A program made the translations under genes and the position numbers. Positions 27,524 to 35,800 of a stretch of 64,000 nucleotides of DNA are shown in pieces (position 1 is the stretch's first letter; each line of letters begins with the position of its first letter). The notes below the pieces were generated by a model that searched no databases, had not been told where the DNA came from, and saw only the letters and a list, made by a program, of their open reading frames with translations. Origin of the DNA: Burkholderiaceae bacterium (GTDB lineage Bacteria; Pseudomonadota; Gammaproteobacteria; Burkholderiales; Burkholderiaceae_A). Location: assembly GCA_018401615.1 (NCBI GenBank), contig JAGYKN010000001.1, positions 1 to 64,000 on the forward strand. The letters are read 5' to 3'.

Positions 27524-28362
27524 ACCCCATCATCACGTGCGAGGAGCTGATCGGCTTTGCGGGGCCGGTGATCTTGGTCGATGTGCGACACAGTCTGACC
27601 GACCCCACTGCTGGCATCATGGCCTACGCCCAGGGCCACCTACCGGGCGCAGCCTTTCTCTCGGTTGACGAGGAATTAAGCGGCGAACAGACCCCGGGCA
27701 ATGGCGGGCGTCACCCACTTCCCAGTGCAGAGGCCTTTGCCCAACAGCTTGCGGAACTTGGTGCAACCGAGGACACGCTCCTGGTCGCTTATGACGACCA
27801 TGGCGGTCTCTTTGCCTCTCGCTTCTGGTGGCTGGCCCGCTGGATTGGACACCTCCCAGTGGCGGTGCTCGATGGTGGCCTGCGGGCCTGGGTCGAGTCT
27901 GGCGGCCCGCTCAAGACCGATGAGTTCAAGGCTGCAAAGGCGGGCGAGATGGCCGTGGGACCAAGCCTGTGTCCCCGTTGGGATCTCAAGATGATCGAGG
28001 CCTGGGTGGCGGCGTCATCGCATCCCGAGGTGGCCATGCTGGTCGATGCCAGGGCCTCGAATCGATTCCGTGGCGAGGTCGAGCCCATCGACCCGGTGGC
28101 CGGCCACATTCCGGGGTCCATCAACCGCCCCTACCTGAGCAATCTCAACGAGCAGGGTCGATTCAAGACGCCCTCGGCCTTGCGAGACGAGTTCACTGCC
28201 CTGCTGGGTGAGGCCGACCCCACCTCGGTGGTCCACAGCTGCGGGTCTGGCATCTCGGCCTGCCACAACCTGCTGGCCATGGAGGCCGCAGGCCTTGCGG
28301 GCAGCGCGCTCTACCCGGGTTCTTGGAGTGAGTGGTGTGGGCGGGCCTCGCCCGCGAGTTAG
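27520..28362 (+). CDS. Sulfurtransferase with two rhodanese domains
   Basis: A 280-residue thiosulfate / 3-mercaptopyruvate sulfurtransferase-like protein. The N-terminal rhodanese domain (about 1-130) is inactive, having no cysteine loop. The C-terminal domain holds VVHSCGSGISACHN with the active-site cysteine in CGSGISA, a loop between the thiosulfate and mercaptopyruvate types. GHLPGAAFL and GHIPGSINRPY are the two domain-typical blocks. The start overlaps the Rieske oxygenase stop, so the two are translationally coupled. The donor and acceptor are not known. Confidence 0.92.
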   Translation: MNPIITCEELIGFAGPVILVDVRHSLTDPTAGIMAYAQGHLPGAAFLSVDEELSGEQTPGNGGRHPLPSAEAFAQQLAELGATEDTLLVAYDDHGGLFASRFWWLARWIGHLPVAVLDGGLRAWVESGGPLKTDEFKAAKAGEMAVGPSLCPRWDLKMIEAWVAASSHPEVAMLVDARASNRFRGEVEPIDPVAGHIPGSINRPYLSNLNEQGRFKTPSALRDEFTALLGEADPTSVVHSCGSGISACHNLLAMEAAGLAGSALYPGSWSEWCGRASPAS

Positions 28363-28461
28363 CGCCGCTTGCTGCTAAGGTCCTGCGTGATGTCGTCCGA
28401 GATTCTGTAAACTCTTTTGAGAGTCTAATTCTTGGCCCTGCCTGGGCCAGAGCCAGAAAAC

Positions 28462-28749
28462 ATGCGACTAAGCGCTGATCAAGCCAACATCATCAAACAA
28501 GAGGTTGTAAGGCACCTAGGGCCTGGGGCAGCAGTGTGGGTCTTTGGTTCGCGTTTAAATGACCAGGCTCGGGGTGGCGATATTGATCTCTATGTTGAGA
28601 CGGACTCGCCCGTTTTGTTGGATGAATTGCGCTGTAAGGTGAGTCTAGAAGAGAAACTGAGCATGCCAGTTGACCTTCTTGTAAGAGCGTTTGAAGACGA
28701 TAGCCCAATTGCGCGTATCGCCAGAGGGGAGGGTAAGCGGCTTGACTGA
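28462..28749 (+). CDS. Minimal nucleotidyltransferase (MNT) of a HEPN/MNT pair, antitoxin-like
   Basis: A 95-residue polymerase-beta-type minimal nucleotidyltransferase. The signature VFGSRLNDQARGGDIDLY has Gly-Ser at 29-30 and the metal-binding Asp40 and Asp42; a third acidic position is in MPVDLLV. Such proteins pair with HEPN proteins; in the studied HepT-MntA modules MntA neutralises the HEPN RNase by AMP-transfer to its tyrosine. ATG 28462 is chosen over a TTG at 28432 because the extra residues are unlike the family. The partner overlaps its stop. Base composition is visibly AT-richer than the surroundings, suggesting acquisition by transfer. Confidence 0.82.
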   Translation: MRLSADQANIIKQEVVRHLGPGAAVWVFGSRLNDQARGGDIDLYVETDSPVLLDELRCKVSLEEKLSMPVDLLVRAFEDDSPIARIARGEGKRLD

Positions 28750-29203
28750 CCGTCTACAGCTTCTCCAACGACGGCTAGATCAATTAGATCGTATGCGAGG
28801 CTATCTTAAGTACTCGCTCGAACAACTCAAGTTACTTCTTCCCATACGTGATTGGAAAGCCTTAACTGCCGAAAACCATGAAGCCCTTGCAGCGTTTCGG
28901 GTGCGTTTTAGCGAGTTTCAAGAGCATATGGGCAAGGCGATGCGGGCTGTTGCCCTTGAAGAGGAGCATGAGGTCGAGCCTTTCAGCGGAGTACTTCTTT
29001 ATATGGAAAAGCTAGAGGTTATTGACTCAGCAGATGCGTGGAAGCAATTACGAGCCTTGCGAAACGCGATTAATCATGAGTATGAAGAAAACCCTGTGCG
29101 CCTAGCCGAGTTCTTTCAGACAGTTGCTGCGTCAATCCCAAGCTTATTGGAGTGGTATGACCGACTGCGCAAGTTCTGTAAGAGTACTTATGGCTTAGGT
29201 TAG
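28742..29203 (+). CDS. HEPN-domain protein, putative RNase toxin partner of the MNT protein
   Basis: A 153-residue all-helical protein read from a TTG at 28742 that overlaps the preceding stop by 8 nt. It carries ALRNAINHEYEE, an R-x4-H-x-Y motif with Arg107, His112 and Tyr114. That motif is the RNase active site of HEPN toxins and includes the tyrosine that MntA AMPylates in the studied systems. The N-terminal heptad-like leucines may form the usual HEPN dimer. The HI0074-type 'nucleotidyltransferase substrate-binding' family is the closest description. Toxicity here is inference. Same low-GC island as the MNT gene. Confidence 0.78.
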   Translation: MTDRLQLLQRRLDQLDRMRGYLKYSLEQLKLLLPIRDWKALTAENHEALAAFRVRFSEFQEHMGKAMRAVALEEEHEVEPFSGVLLYMEKLEVIDSADAWKQLRALRNAINHEYEENPVRLAEFFQTVAASIPSLLEWYDRLRKFCKSTYGLG

Positions 29204-29261
29204 GTCTGCTGTGCCAGACGGCATGTCAGAGTTAACCTCCTACCCACTCAACCAGCGCAAA

Positions 29262-29957
29262 TTAGACCAGCCGCAAGACCAGATCGGGTAGTCCCGCGGC
29301 CGTTGCACGAATCTCATCGCCACGCACCACGGGGCCCACGCCCGCGGGTGTGCCCGTGAAGATGATGTCGCCGGGGGCCAAGGTCCAGGCCTGCGAGATC
29401 TCGCAGATCATCTCTTCAATGTTCCAGATCATCTGACTGAAATCACCCCGTTGGCGCTCGATGCCATTGACAGCCAGCGAGAGGTGGCCACTCGTGACCA
29501 GGCCACCGAGCTGCTCAGCAGGCACCAGCGGGCCAATGGGCGCAGCATGATCAAAAGACTTGCCAATCTCCCAGGGCTTGGCCTGCTTTTTCATCTCGGC
29601 CTGGCGATCGCGACGGGTCATGTCCAGGCCCAGTCCATAGCCCCAGATGGCCGCTCTGGCCGCCTGGGCCGAGAGCCTGCTGCCCCCCGCATGCAGGGCC
29701 ACCACCAGCTCCACCTCGTAATGGAGATCGTCTGTCAGCAAGGGATACGGCCAGGCCACAGCCTCATTCGGCGGACATTCAAAGAGGGTGTCGGGCGGCT
29801 TGATGAAAAAGAAGGGCGGCTCGCGGCCGGTGTCACCCATCTCCTTGGCATGGTCGGCGTAATTTCGGCCCACGCAGTACACCCGGCGCACCGGAAAGCG
29901 CTGCGTGGCATTTAAGATCGGCAGCAAGATCGCGGGAACAACAGGGGACTTGTTCAT
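29262..29957 (-). CDS. Fumarylacetoacetate hydrolase family protein
   Basis: A 231-residue FAH-fold protein. It has the family entry block VYCVGRNYADHAKEMG, KPPDTL, the metal-binding HYEVELVVAL (E-x-E type), GYGLGLDMTRRDRQAEMKK, GKSFDHAAPIGPLVP and IIFTGTPAGVGPVVRGD. Family members are metal-dependent C-C hydrolases, decarboxylases or pyruvate hydrolases; the substrate cannot be told. ATG 29957 gives a family-like N-terminus. A TTG at 29987 would overlap the dnaB stop (TTGA) and add 10 residues. It lies directly downstream of dnaB and may be cotranscribed by chance. Confidence 0.88.
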   Translation of the reverse strand: MNKSPVVPAILLPILNATQRFPVRRVYCVGRNYADHAKEMGDTGREPPFFFIKPPDTLFECPPNEAVAWPYPLLTDDLHYEVELVVALHAGGSRLSAQAARAAIWGYGLGLDMTRRDRQAEMKKQAKPWEIGKSFDHAAPIGPLVPAEQLGGLVTSGHLSLAVNGIERQRGDFSQMIWNIEEMICEISQAWTLAPGDIIFTGTPAGVGPVVRGDEIRATAAGLPDLVLRLV

Positions 29958-29983
29958 GGAGGACGACGCGAATGGAGGGTTGA

Positions 29984-31369
29984 TCAATACCCGCCGCCAT
30001 AGCCCGTGGGTGCGGGCGGCGCGTGGTTGTCGAACTTGGTGAACTGGCCCAGGAAGGTCAGGCGCACCACGCCAATTGGGCCGTTTCGCTGCTTGCCAAT
30101 GATGATCTCGGCCACGCCCTTGTCGGGAGTGTCTGGCCGGTAGACCTCATCGCGGTAGATGAAGAGAATGACGTCCGCATCTTGCTCAATGGCGCCACTC
30201 TCGCGCAGGTCGCTCATCACCGGCCGCTTGTCGGTGCGCTGCTCGACGGTTCGATTGAGCTGCGACAGCGCGATGACTGGGCAGTTGAGCTCCTTGGCCA
30301 GGCTCTTTAAGGAGCGCGTGATCTCGGAGATCTCGGTGGTGCGGTTCTCCGATGCCAGGCTTGCACCGCTCATGAGCTGGATGTAATCGACCACAATGAG
30401 CTTGAGGCCACCGGCCATTCGGGCCATGCGCCGCGCTCGCGCGCGGAGTTCAAGCGGGTTGAGTGCCGGGGTCTCATCGATGTAGGCCTGCACACCCTGG
30501 AGCCGCTTGACCGCATGGGTGAGCCGATCCCAGTCGTCCTCAAGGAGTCGCCCTGTTCGCAGCCGTTGGGAATCAATTCGGCCCACTGAACAGAGCATCC
30601 GCAGCACCAGCTGCTCCGCACCCATCTCCATGCTGAAGATGGCAATTGGCAGGCCCTGATCGATGGCCACATGCTCGGCTAGGTTAAGGGCAAAGGAGGT
30701 CTTGCCCATGCTGGGCCGACCCGCCACGATGATCAGATCACCGCCGTGCATGCCTGCCGTCTTCTGGTCAAGGTCGACAAAGCCCGAGGGGACCCCAGTC
30801 ACATCAGACGGATTCGGATGGCTGGCCAATTCATCGATGCGTTTGACCACAGTCTTGAGGAGTTCATCGAACCGCTGCGTATCGTGCTGGCCCCGGGCGC
30901 CCTCCTCACCGATGCGAAAAATCTGGGTCTCCGCCTCATCGAGAATCTGCCGAGTCTCCTTCCCACCAGGATTGAGTGCGGATGTGGCAATGCCATCGCT
31001 CACACTGACGAGCCGGCGCAGAATCGACCGATCTCGGACGATCTCCGCATAACGACGAATGTTTGAGGCTGATGGCGTCTCCTGGGCCAGCGAGTTGATG
31101 TAACCCAGGCCGCCTGCCTCCTCGGCCTTTCCGATGGACTGGAGGTGTTCGTAGACCGTGACGGCGTCGGCCGGCCTCGACTGTTCGACTAGCCGATAGA
31201 TGGCGCTGTAGATGAGCCGGTGGTCGGCGCGATAGAAATCGGTCTCGCGAAGGAAATCCCCCACTCGATCCCAGGCGGTGTTGTCAAGAAGAAGGCCGCC
31301 GAGCACGGCGGCCTCGGCCTCTGCAGACTGAGGGGGAAGGCGAAGGGCCGCGGTTGAATCATCGGACAT
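29984..31369 (-). CDS. dnaB: Replicative DNA helicase DnaB
   Basis: The hexameric 5'-3' helicase of the replisome. The 461-residue protein has the N-terminal DnaG-interacting domain (PQSAEAEAAVLGGLLLDN) and the RecA-like domain with Walker A AGRPSMGKTSFALN, IFSMEMGAEQL, VVDYIQLMSG and ALSQLNRTVEQR. GGGAGCGGGCC precedes ATG 31369. It follows rplI after 26 bp, completing the usual rpsF-priB-rpsR-rplI-dnaB order. Confidence 0.97.
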   Translation of the reverse strand: MSDDSTAALRLPPQSAEAEAAVLGGLLLDNTAWDRVGDFLRETDFYRADHRLIYSAIYRLVEQSRPADAVTVYEHLQSIGKAEEAGGLGYINSLAQETPSASNIRRYAEIVRDRSILRRLVSVSDGIATSALNPGGKETRQILDEAETQIFRIGEEGARGQHDTQRFDELLKTVVKRIDELASHPNPSDVTGVPSGFVDLDQKTAGMHGGDLIIVAGRPSMGKTSFALNLAEHVAIDQGLPIAIFSMEMGAEQLVLRMLCSVGRIDSQRLRTGRLLEDDWDRLTHAVKRLQGVQAYIDETPALNPLELRARARRMARMAGGLKLIVVDYIQLMSGASLASENRTTEISEITRSLKSLAKELNCPVIALSQLNRTVEQRTDKRPVMSDLRESGAIEQDADVILFIYRDEVYRPDTPDKGVAEIIIGKQRNGPIGVVRLTFLGQFTKFDNHAPPAPTGYGGGY

Positions 31370-31395
31370 GGCCCGCTCCCTTCCCTGCCTCGGGG

Positions 31396-31839
31396 TTAGA
31401 CTGCCTCGCCAACCACCCGAATCGTGATGGTGGCCACCGCATCGGTGTGAACGACCAGCTGCACAGCGTGGTCCCCGACGGTCTTGAGTGGGCCCTCGGG
31501 CAGGCGGACCTGAGCCTTCTGGATGGACTGGCCGACTGCCTGCGCGATGTCAGCATTCGTGACCGACCCGAAGAGCCGACCATCGACACCAGCCTTCTGC
31601 CGAATCTCGATGACCGAGCCCTCAAGCTTGGCCACTGCGGCCTGGGCAAGAGCGAGCTTCTCGGATGCCGCCCGCTCGAGCTCGACTCGTCGGGCCTCGA
31701 ATTCGGCGACGGCCGACTGGGTGGCCCGGCGTGCCATGCCCTTGGGAATTAGAAAGTTTCGCGCATGGCCATCTTTGACGCGGACAACCTCACCAAGGAC
31801 GCCAAGGTTGGTGATTTTTTCAAGAAGAATAACCTGCAT
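31396..31839 (-). CDS. rplI: 50S ribosomal protein L9 (bL9)
   Basis: A 147-residue 23S-rRNA-binding protein with the N-terminal block [28 protein letters not shown] (positions 31839 downward) and [10 protein letters not shown], a long connecting helix and the C-terminal domain with [16 protein letters not shown] 31839 is the family start; an earlier in-frame ATG at 31857 overlaps rpsR. It lies 14 nt downstream of rpsR. Confidence 0.97.
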   Translation of the reverse strand: MQVILLEKITNLGVLGEVVRVKDGHARNFLIPKGMARRATQSAVAEFEARRVELERAASEKLALAQAAVAKLEGSVIEIRQKAGVDGRLFGSVTNADIAQAVGQSIQKAQVRLPEGPLKTVGDHAVQLVVHTDAVATITIRVVGEAV

Positions 31840-31853
31840 GAGAGGCCCCTGGA

Positions 31854-32129
31854 TCAATGGTTATCGGTAAAGGACATCAGGGCGAGAAAGCGTGCCCGCT
31901 TGATGGCCGTGGTGAGCTGACGCTGGTACTTTGCCTCGGTCCCGGTGATGCGCGCCGGGATGATCTTCCCAGTCTCTGAGACAAAGTCTTTGAGGGTGTC
32001 GATGTCTTTGTAGTCAATCTGAACAACCTTGTCTGCGGTAAACCGGCAGACGCGCTTGCGCTTAAAGAGAGCGGACTGGGTATTGCGCTTGGGGCGCTTT
32101 TTATCAAAAGGTTTTTTTCCAAAAGCCAT
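31854..32129 (-). CDS. rpsR: 30S ribosomal protein S18 (bS18)
   Basis: A 91-residue basic protein ([16 protein letters not shown]) containing [22 protein letters not shown], the [19 protein letters not shown] block and the [12 protein letters not shown] ending. S18 pairs with S6 on the 30S platform. GGAGAATTAACC is a good ribosome-binding site before ATG 32129. Two bases separate it from priB. Confidence 0.97.
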   Translation of the reverse strand: MAFGKKPFDKKRPKRNTQSALFKRKRVCRFTADKVVQIDYKDIDTLKDFVSETGKIIPARITGTEAKYQRQLTTAIKRARFLALMSFTDNH

Positions 32130-32131
32130 GG

Positions 32132-32458
32132 TTAATTCTCCGTTCGGTAATCGGTGATGTGAAAGACCAGCCCACCTGGCCGCTGCGCAAGGGCGCTGTC
32201 TTGGGAGCGCGCCGCAAAGCGAGGGGCCACAAAGCCAGTGCATTGAATCCGCTCGTTGGGCGCCAGCCTGGAGAGCCCAAGGGCCTCCTGACCCATGGCC
32301 TTGGCAGTCATGGCAAACGAGAGCTGTCGGCTGTGGCCTGCCTCGCTCACAGTTGATTCATGCCAGAGTTTTAGTTCCAAGCTGGGTTGTCCGGTGGGAT
32401 TGGTTCGAAGGGGCCCAATGGAGAGCACGCAGGCCGACAGAGAGAGTCGGTTGTCCAG
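32132..32458 (-). CDS. priB: Primosomal replication protein N (PriB), probable non-AUG start
   Basis: A single-strand-DNA-binding OB-fold protein of the replication restart primosome. The clearly homologous segment begins [11 protein letters not shown] and continues [25 protein letters not shown], ending near [14 protein letters not shown]. No ATG, GTG or TTG lies at or before the family start. The first such codon is a GTG at 32428 that would delete the first beta strand. A CTG at 32458, preceded by GGAG with 9-nt spacing, gives 108 residues beginning like E. coli PriB (MTNRLVL). Another CTG at 32488 overlaps the rpsF stop. Position between rpsF and rpsR supports the call. Confidence 0.82.
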   Translation of the reverse strand: MDNRLSLSACVLSIGPLRTNPTGQPSLELKLWHESTVSEAGHSRQLSFAMTAKAMGQEALGLSRLAPNERIQCTGFVAPRFAARSQDSALAQRPGGLVFHITDYRTEN

Positions 32459-32484
32459 CGCGCTGATCTCCAGGGCAGTCTGCG

Positions 32485-32853
32485 TCAGGCCGCGGGGGCT
32501 GTCTCGGAGACGGCCTTGCGGGACTCCTCGCGCTGGATGACCTTGAGCATGGGAGACGGCCCGGTGTCTGCCTGCTTCATCTTGACGACCAGGTGCCGAA
32601 GGACCGCATCGTTGAATCGGAAGGCATTCTCGAGTTCATCGAGCTCGGGCTGACCACACTCAATGTTCATGAGGACGTAATGCGCCTTGGCCACCTTCTC
32701 GATGGGGTAGGCCAGTTGCCGGCGGCCCCAATCTTCTAGCCGGTGGACCTTGCCGCCCTGGGCTGAGATCAGGGCGGTGTAACGCTCGATCATCGCGGGG
32801 ACCTGCTCGCTCTGATCCGGATGGACAACAAAAATGACCTCGTAGTGACGCAT
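32485..32853 (-). CDS. rpsF: 30S ribosomal protein S6 (bS6)
   Basis: A 122-residue protein with [18 protein letters not shown], the [15 protein letters not shown] block and AHYVLMNIE. The C-terminal tail ([15 protein letters not shown]) is acidic and flexible as in many S6 proteins. GAGAAGGAGTTGTC precedes ATG 32853. It is the first gene of the rpsF-priB-rpsR-rplI-dnaB series. Confidence 0.97.
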   Translation of the reverse strand: MRHYEVIFVVHPDQSEQVPAMIERYTALISAQGGKVHRLEDWGRRQLAYPIEKVAKAHYVLMNIECGQPELDELENAFRFNDAVLRHLVVKMKQADTGPSPMLKVIQREESRKAVSETAPAA

Positions 32854-32962
32854 GACAACTCCTTCTCTTTATGGACAAAGGCCACCCAACAGCAGACCAT
32901 GCGCTACATGCAGAAAAGGGCCCAAACCGGCCAGCGCGCTGTGGTGTGGCAAAGAACCCCAA

Positions 32963-32971
32963 ATGATACCA
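32963..32971 (-). promoter_or_regulatory. Candidate extended -10 promoter for the rpsF operon
   Basis: On the minus strand TGGTATCAT matches an extended -10 (TG-N-TATAAT with one change), about 110 nt before the rpsF start. No clear -35 hexamer is seen. This is the only promoter-like element I can find in the 142-bp gap. Confidence 0.3.
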
Positions 32972-32995
32972 GAGGAGGCCCCCGCAGCAGGCCGA

Positions 32996-33949
32996 TCAGG
33001 CCACGGGGGTGGGCATGGGGCGCCCCGCCGCATGGGCCAGGAGGTTCTCAGCCGCCAGGGCCATCATGCGCCCACGGGTGGCCCGCGACGAGCTGGCGAT
33101 ATGCGGCGTGAGCACGACATTCTCAAGCGTCAGGAATCCGGGGTCCAGTCGGGGCTCATTCTCAAAGACATCGAGACCAGCTGCCCGAATGGCCCCGCCC
33201 TTTAGGGCCGCAAGCAGGGCCTGGTCATCGACCACCCCGCCACGTGCAAGGTTAATCAGGCAGGCAGTGGGCTTCATCTGGGCCAGGTCTTGGGCACCAA
33301 TGATGTGATGGGTGGCCTGCGAATATGGGATCACAAGCACCACAAAATCGGACTGCTCGAGGAGTTCAGCCTTGCTAACGTACGCCGCCCCGTGGGCCTG
33401 CTCGGCCGGCTTGCGATTGTGATAGCGAAGGGTCATGCCAAAGCCGCTGGCCCTTCGGGCGATCGCCCCACCGATGCGACCCATTCCCAGAATGCCCAGG
33501 CTTGCGCCATGGACATCCACCCCGGTGAACTGGTCAAAGGCCCATCCGGACCACTGACCAGCCCTCACGTAGCGCTCTGACTCAGAGACACGACGGGCCG
33601 TGGCCATGAGCAGGGCCCAGGCGAAGTCTGCAGTGGTCTCTGTCAGCACATCTGGGGTGTTGCTCACACGAATGCCCCGCGCCTGGCATGCGGCCACATC
33701 GATGTTGTTAAAGCCAACGGCCCCGGTCGCAATGGCCTTTAACCTCGGGGCGGCTGCAATGACCTCGGCATCAACCTTATCGACCACCGTGCAGAGCAGG
33801 TAGTCGATGGCCGATATCTTGTCGATGAGTTCGGGCTTGGACCAGAGGAGGTCATCGTGCTGGTTGTGCGTGACATCAAACTGCGCCGCCAGGCCTGCGA
33901 GAACCTCAGGGTAGATGCGTCGGGTGACCAATAGTGCGGGCCTAGTCAT
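32996..33949 (-). CDS. D-2-hydroxyacid dehydrogenase (glyoxylate/hydroxypyruvate reductase type)
   Basis: A 317-residue NAD(P)-dependent 2-hydroxyacid dehydrogenase. It has the Rossmann motif LGILGMGRIGGAIA, TGAVGFNNIDVAAC, the catalytic arginine in LINLARGGVVDD, a glutamate near DVFENEPRLDP and the histidine in VVLTPHIASSS. It is most like the GhrB/GyaR D-glycerate dehydrogenases that reduce glyoxylate or hydroxypyruvate. ATG 33949 (MTRPALLVTRRIYPEV) is the family start and lies 8 bp inside the lutC 3' end. The physiological substrate is inferred. Confidence 0.9.
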   Translation of the reverse strand: MTRPALLVTRRIYPEVLAGLAAQFDVTHNQHDDLLWSKPELIDKISAIDYLLCTVVDKVDAEVIAAAPRLKAIATGAVGFNNIDVAACQARGIRVSNTPDVLTETTADFAWALLMATARRVSESERYVRAGQWSGWAFDQFTGVDVHGASLGILGMGRIGGAIARRASGFGMTLRYHNRKPAEQAHGAAYVSKAELLEQSDFVVLVIPYSQATHHIIGAQDLAQMKPTACLINLARGGVVDDQALLAALKGGAIRAAGLDVFENEPRLDPGFLTLENVVLTPHIASSSRATRGRMMALAAENLLAHAAGRPMPTPVA

Positions 33950-34622
33950 GTGTGGGATTCTCCAAGAGGATGAGGTGGACTCGGTATGGCCCATGGGCCC
34001 CGAGCACGATGGTCTGCTCAATGTCGGCCGTTCGGGAGGGGCCAGAGATAAAGCTCAGGGCCCGAGGCATCACAACCCTCTCGGCCCTGATGAGTTCAAA
34101 GACATCCTCCATGTGGGGCACGATCCGACCAACCGGCACCACGGCAATGTGGGTCTCGGGCAGCAGGCTCATGGAGGCAGGACTGTCCTTGCCGGAATAC
34201 ATGGCAAGGGTGCCGGTCTCGGCCACTGCGGCAAAGCAGCCCGTGATCCCCACGAGGTCTTGCATGAGGTCTCTGCTCGGCGCACGCGCCTCAACTGAGA
34301 GGCCCGAGTTGGTCCATTGAAGACCCGCGTAGGCTGGCCAGCAGACGGCACGGCTGGGCAATCCCTCTTTCCCCAGGTAAGTGGCAACCGCCCCGGGCAG
34401 ATCATCGATCGAGGAGATGCGATCGATGGTGGCTGAGAGTCGTCGAGACTGGCCTTCAAATGCAGCAACGAGGTCGATCTCAGCCATGGGCTGCGGGCCC
34501 CTGAGGTGCTCTCGCATGTAAGCCTCGGCCTGATCACGCTCTCGACCAGATGCCGGCGCAGCGCGGCCGAGCGAGGCCCGAACTCGATTGAGAACCTTTT
34601 CTCGACTATTTGAAAGGGTCAT
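33942..34622 (-). CDS. LutC/YkgG family LUD-domain protein
   Basis: A 226-residue protein of the LUD family, whose members include LutC of the L-lactate oxidation complex LutABC. Visible family features are a helical basic N-terminus, WPAYAGLQWTNSGL, GITGCFAAVAETGTLAMYSG, LLPETHIAVVPVGRIV and FISGPSRTADIEQTIVLGAHGP. LutA and LutB are not adjacent, so a role in lactate oxidation is not shown. It is divergent from the ferredoxin gene and overlaps the hydroxyacid dehydrogenase start. Confidence 0.88.
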   Translation of the reverse strand: MTLSNSREKVLNRVRASLGRAAPASGRERDQAEAYMREHLRGPQPMAEIDLVAAFEGQSRRLSATIDRISSIDDLPGAVATYLGKEGLPSRAVCWPAYAGLQWTNSGLSVEARAPSRDLMQDLVGITGCFAAVAETGTLAMYSGKDSPASMSLLPETHIAVVPVGRIVPHMEDVFELIRAERVVMPRALSFISGPSRTADIEQTIVLGAHGPYRVHLILLENPTHD

Positions 34623-34690
34623 GGACGCTCTATCCGGATTGCGTTGGAAATCCTATTTAGAATAAAGCTTTTCCAGATCACGACACTTCC

Positions 34691-35014
34691 ATGACCCACG
34701 TTGTTACCGAATCTTGTATCAAATGCCGGTTCACCGACTGTGTGGATGTCTGCCCGGTAGATTGCTTTCGAAAGGGACCAAACTTCCTGGTCATTGATCC
34801 CGACGAGTGCATCGATTGCGCGGTCTGCATCCCGGAGTGCCCTGTCAATGCAATCTTTGCCGAGGAAGACGTTCCAGACGATCAGCGCGACTTCATCGCA
34901 ATCAATGTGGAACTCGCCAAAAACTGGCCGAGCATCACCCGCCTAGAGGCCCACCCCGCCGATGCAGATGACTGGACCAACGTGAAAGATAAGAGACACC
35001 TGTTGGAGCGTTAG
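34691..35014 (+). CDS. fdxA: Seven-iron ferredoxin (FdxA type)
   Basis: A 107-residue ferredoxin carrying a [3Fe-4S] and a [4Fe-4S] cluster. Cluster ligands are CIKCRFTDCVDVCPVDC near residues 9-25 and CIDCAVCIPECP near 39-50. It has the FdxA-type C-terminal extension with WPSITRLE and W..VK. It may exchange electrons with the NADPH-linked reductase encoded 4 bp downstream. ATG 34691 starts MTHVVTESC as usual. Confidence 0.95.
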   Translation: MTHVVTESCIKCRFTDCVDVCPVDCFRKGPNFLVIDPDECIDCAVCIPECPVNAIFAEEDVPDDQRDFIAINVELAKNWPSITRLEAHPADADDWTNVKDKRHLLER

Positions 35015-35018
35015 GCTC

Positions 35019-35792
35019 TTGACAGACGCCATTCATCACACCGAGATCACCTGGCTCCATCGCTGGACCGACCACCTCTTCTCATTTCGAACCACCCGCC
35101 CGCCATCCTTTCGATTCACGCCCGGGCAGTTCGCCCGCCTTGGCCTGGCCAGCGATCCAGACGGCGCAGAGCCAGACATCTGGCGGGCCTACTCGTTGGT
35201 CTCGGGCCCCTATGACGAGTACCTCGAGTACTACTCAATCGTGGTGCCTGATGGCGCATTCACGAGCCGACTCTGCAGGCTCGAGGTCGGTGACCGGGTC
35301 TGGATGGACCAACAAAATCATGGCTTTCTCACGCTCGATCGTTTTCCCCTTGAGGGGGACCTATGGATGCTGGCCTCGGGAACGGGGCTGGCCCCATTTA
35401 TGTCCCTCCTTGCCGATCCACTGGCATGGGAGTCATTCGACCGACTCCTCCTTGTGCACAGCGTGCGAGAGTCAAAAGAGTTGGCCTACCAAGACACGAT
35501 CCTCTCGCTTGGCGATCACCCCATCTTCGGTGAATTCGCCCATCGTCTCCAATACCAGCCCGTCGTCACGCGTGAGGCCACCGAACATCCTCGGCAGCGT
35601 CTGCCCCATCTCATTGCCTCGGGCGAACTCGAAGACCTGCTCGATTGCAAGTTGAGCCTCGAGCGCTCCAAGGTCATGCTCTGTGGCAACCCGCAGATGC
35701 TTCAAGACACCCGCAGCGCCCTGAAGGCCCGGGGCTTTGTCTCCGCGCGATCGAGCCGCCCAGGACAGATCGCCACTGAGAACTATTGGTGA
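35019..35792 (+). CDS. fpr: Ferredoxin-NADP reductase
   Basis: A 257-residue FAD protein that moves electrons between NADPH and ferredoxin. It has the FAD-binding RAYSLVSGPYDEYLEYYSIV (R-x-Y-S), LASGTGLAPFMSLL for NADP pyrophosphate, LVHSVRESKELAY, VMLCGNPQM and the C-terminal aromatic ENYW. The only usable start is TTG at 35019, with GGAG 12 nt upstream. It is next to fdxA and the RnfB-like gene, forming a small electron-transfer group. Confidence 0.93.
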   Translation: MTDAIHHTEITWLHRWTDHLFSFRTTRPPSFRFTPGQFARLGLASDPDGAEPDIWRAYSLVSGPYDEYLEYYSIVVPDGAFTSRLCRLEVGDRVWMDQQNHGFLTLDRFPLEGDLWMLASGTGLAPFMSLLADPLAWESFDRLLLVHSVRESKELAYQDTILSLGDHPIFGEFAHRLQYQPVVTREATEHPRQRLPHLIASGELEDLLDCKLSLERSKVMLCGNPQMLQDTRSALKARGFVSARSSRPGQIATENYW

Positions 35793-35800
35793 GGTGAGTC

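Noticed and set aside
33942-34622. Full L-lactate oxidation operon lutABC
   Set aside because: Only the LutC-like gene is present; neighbours are a hydroxyacid dehydrogenase and ferredoxin.
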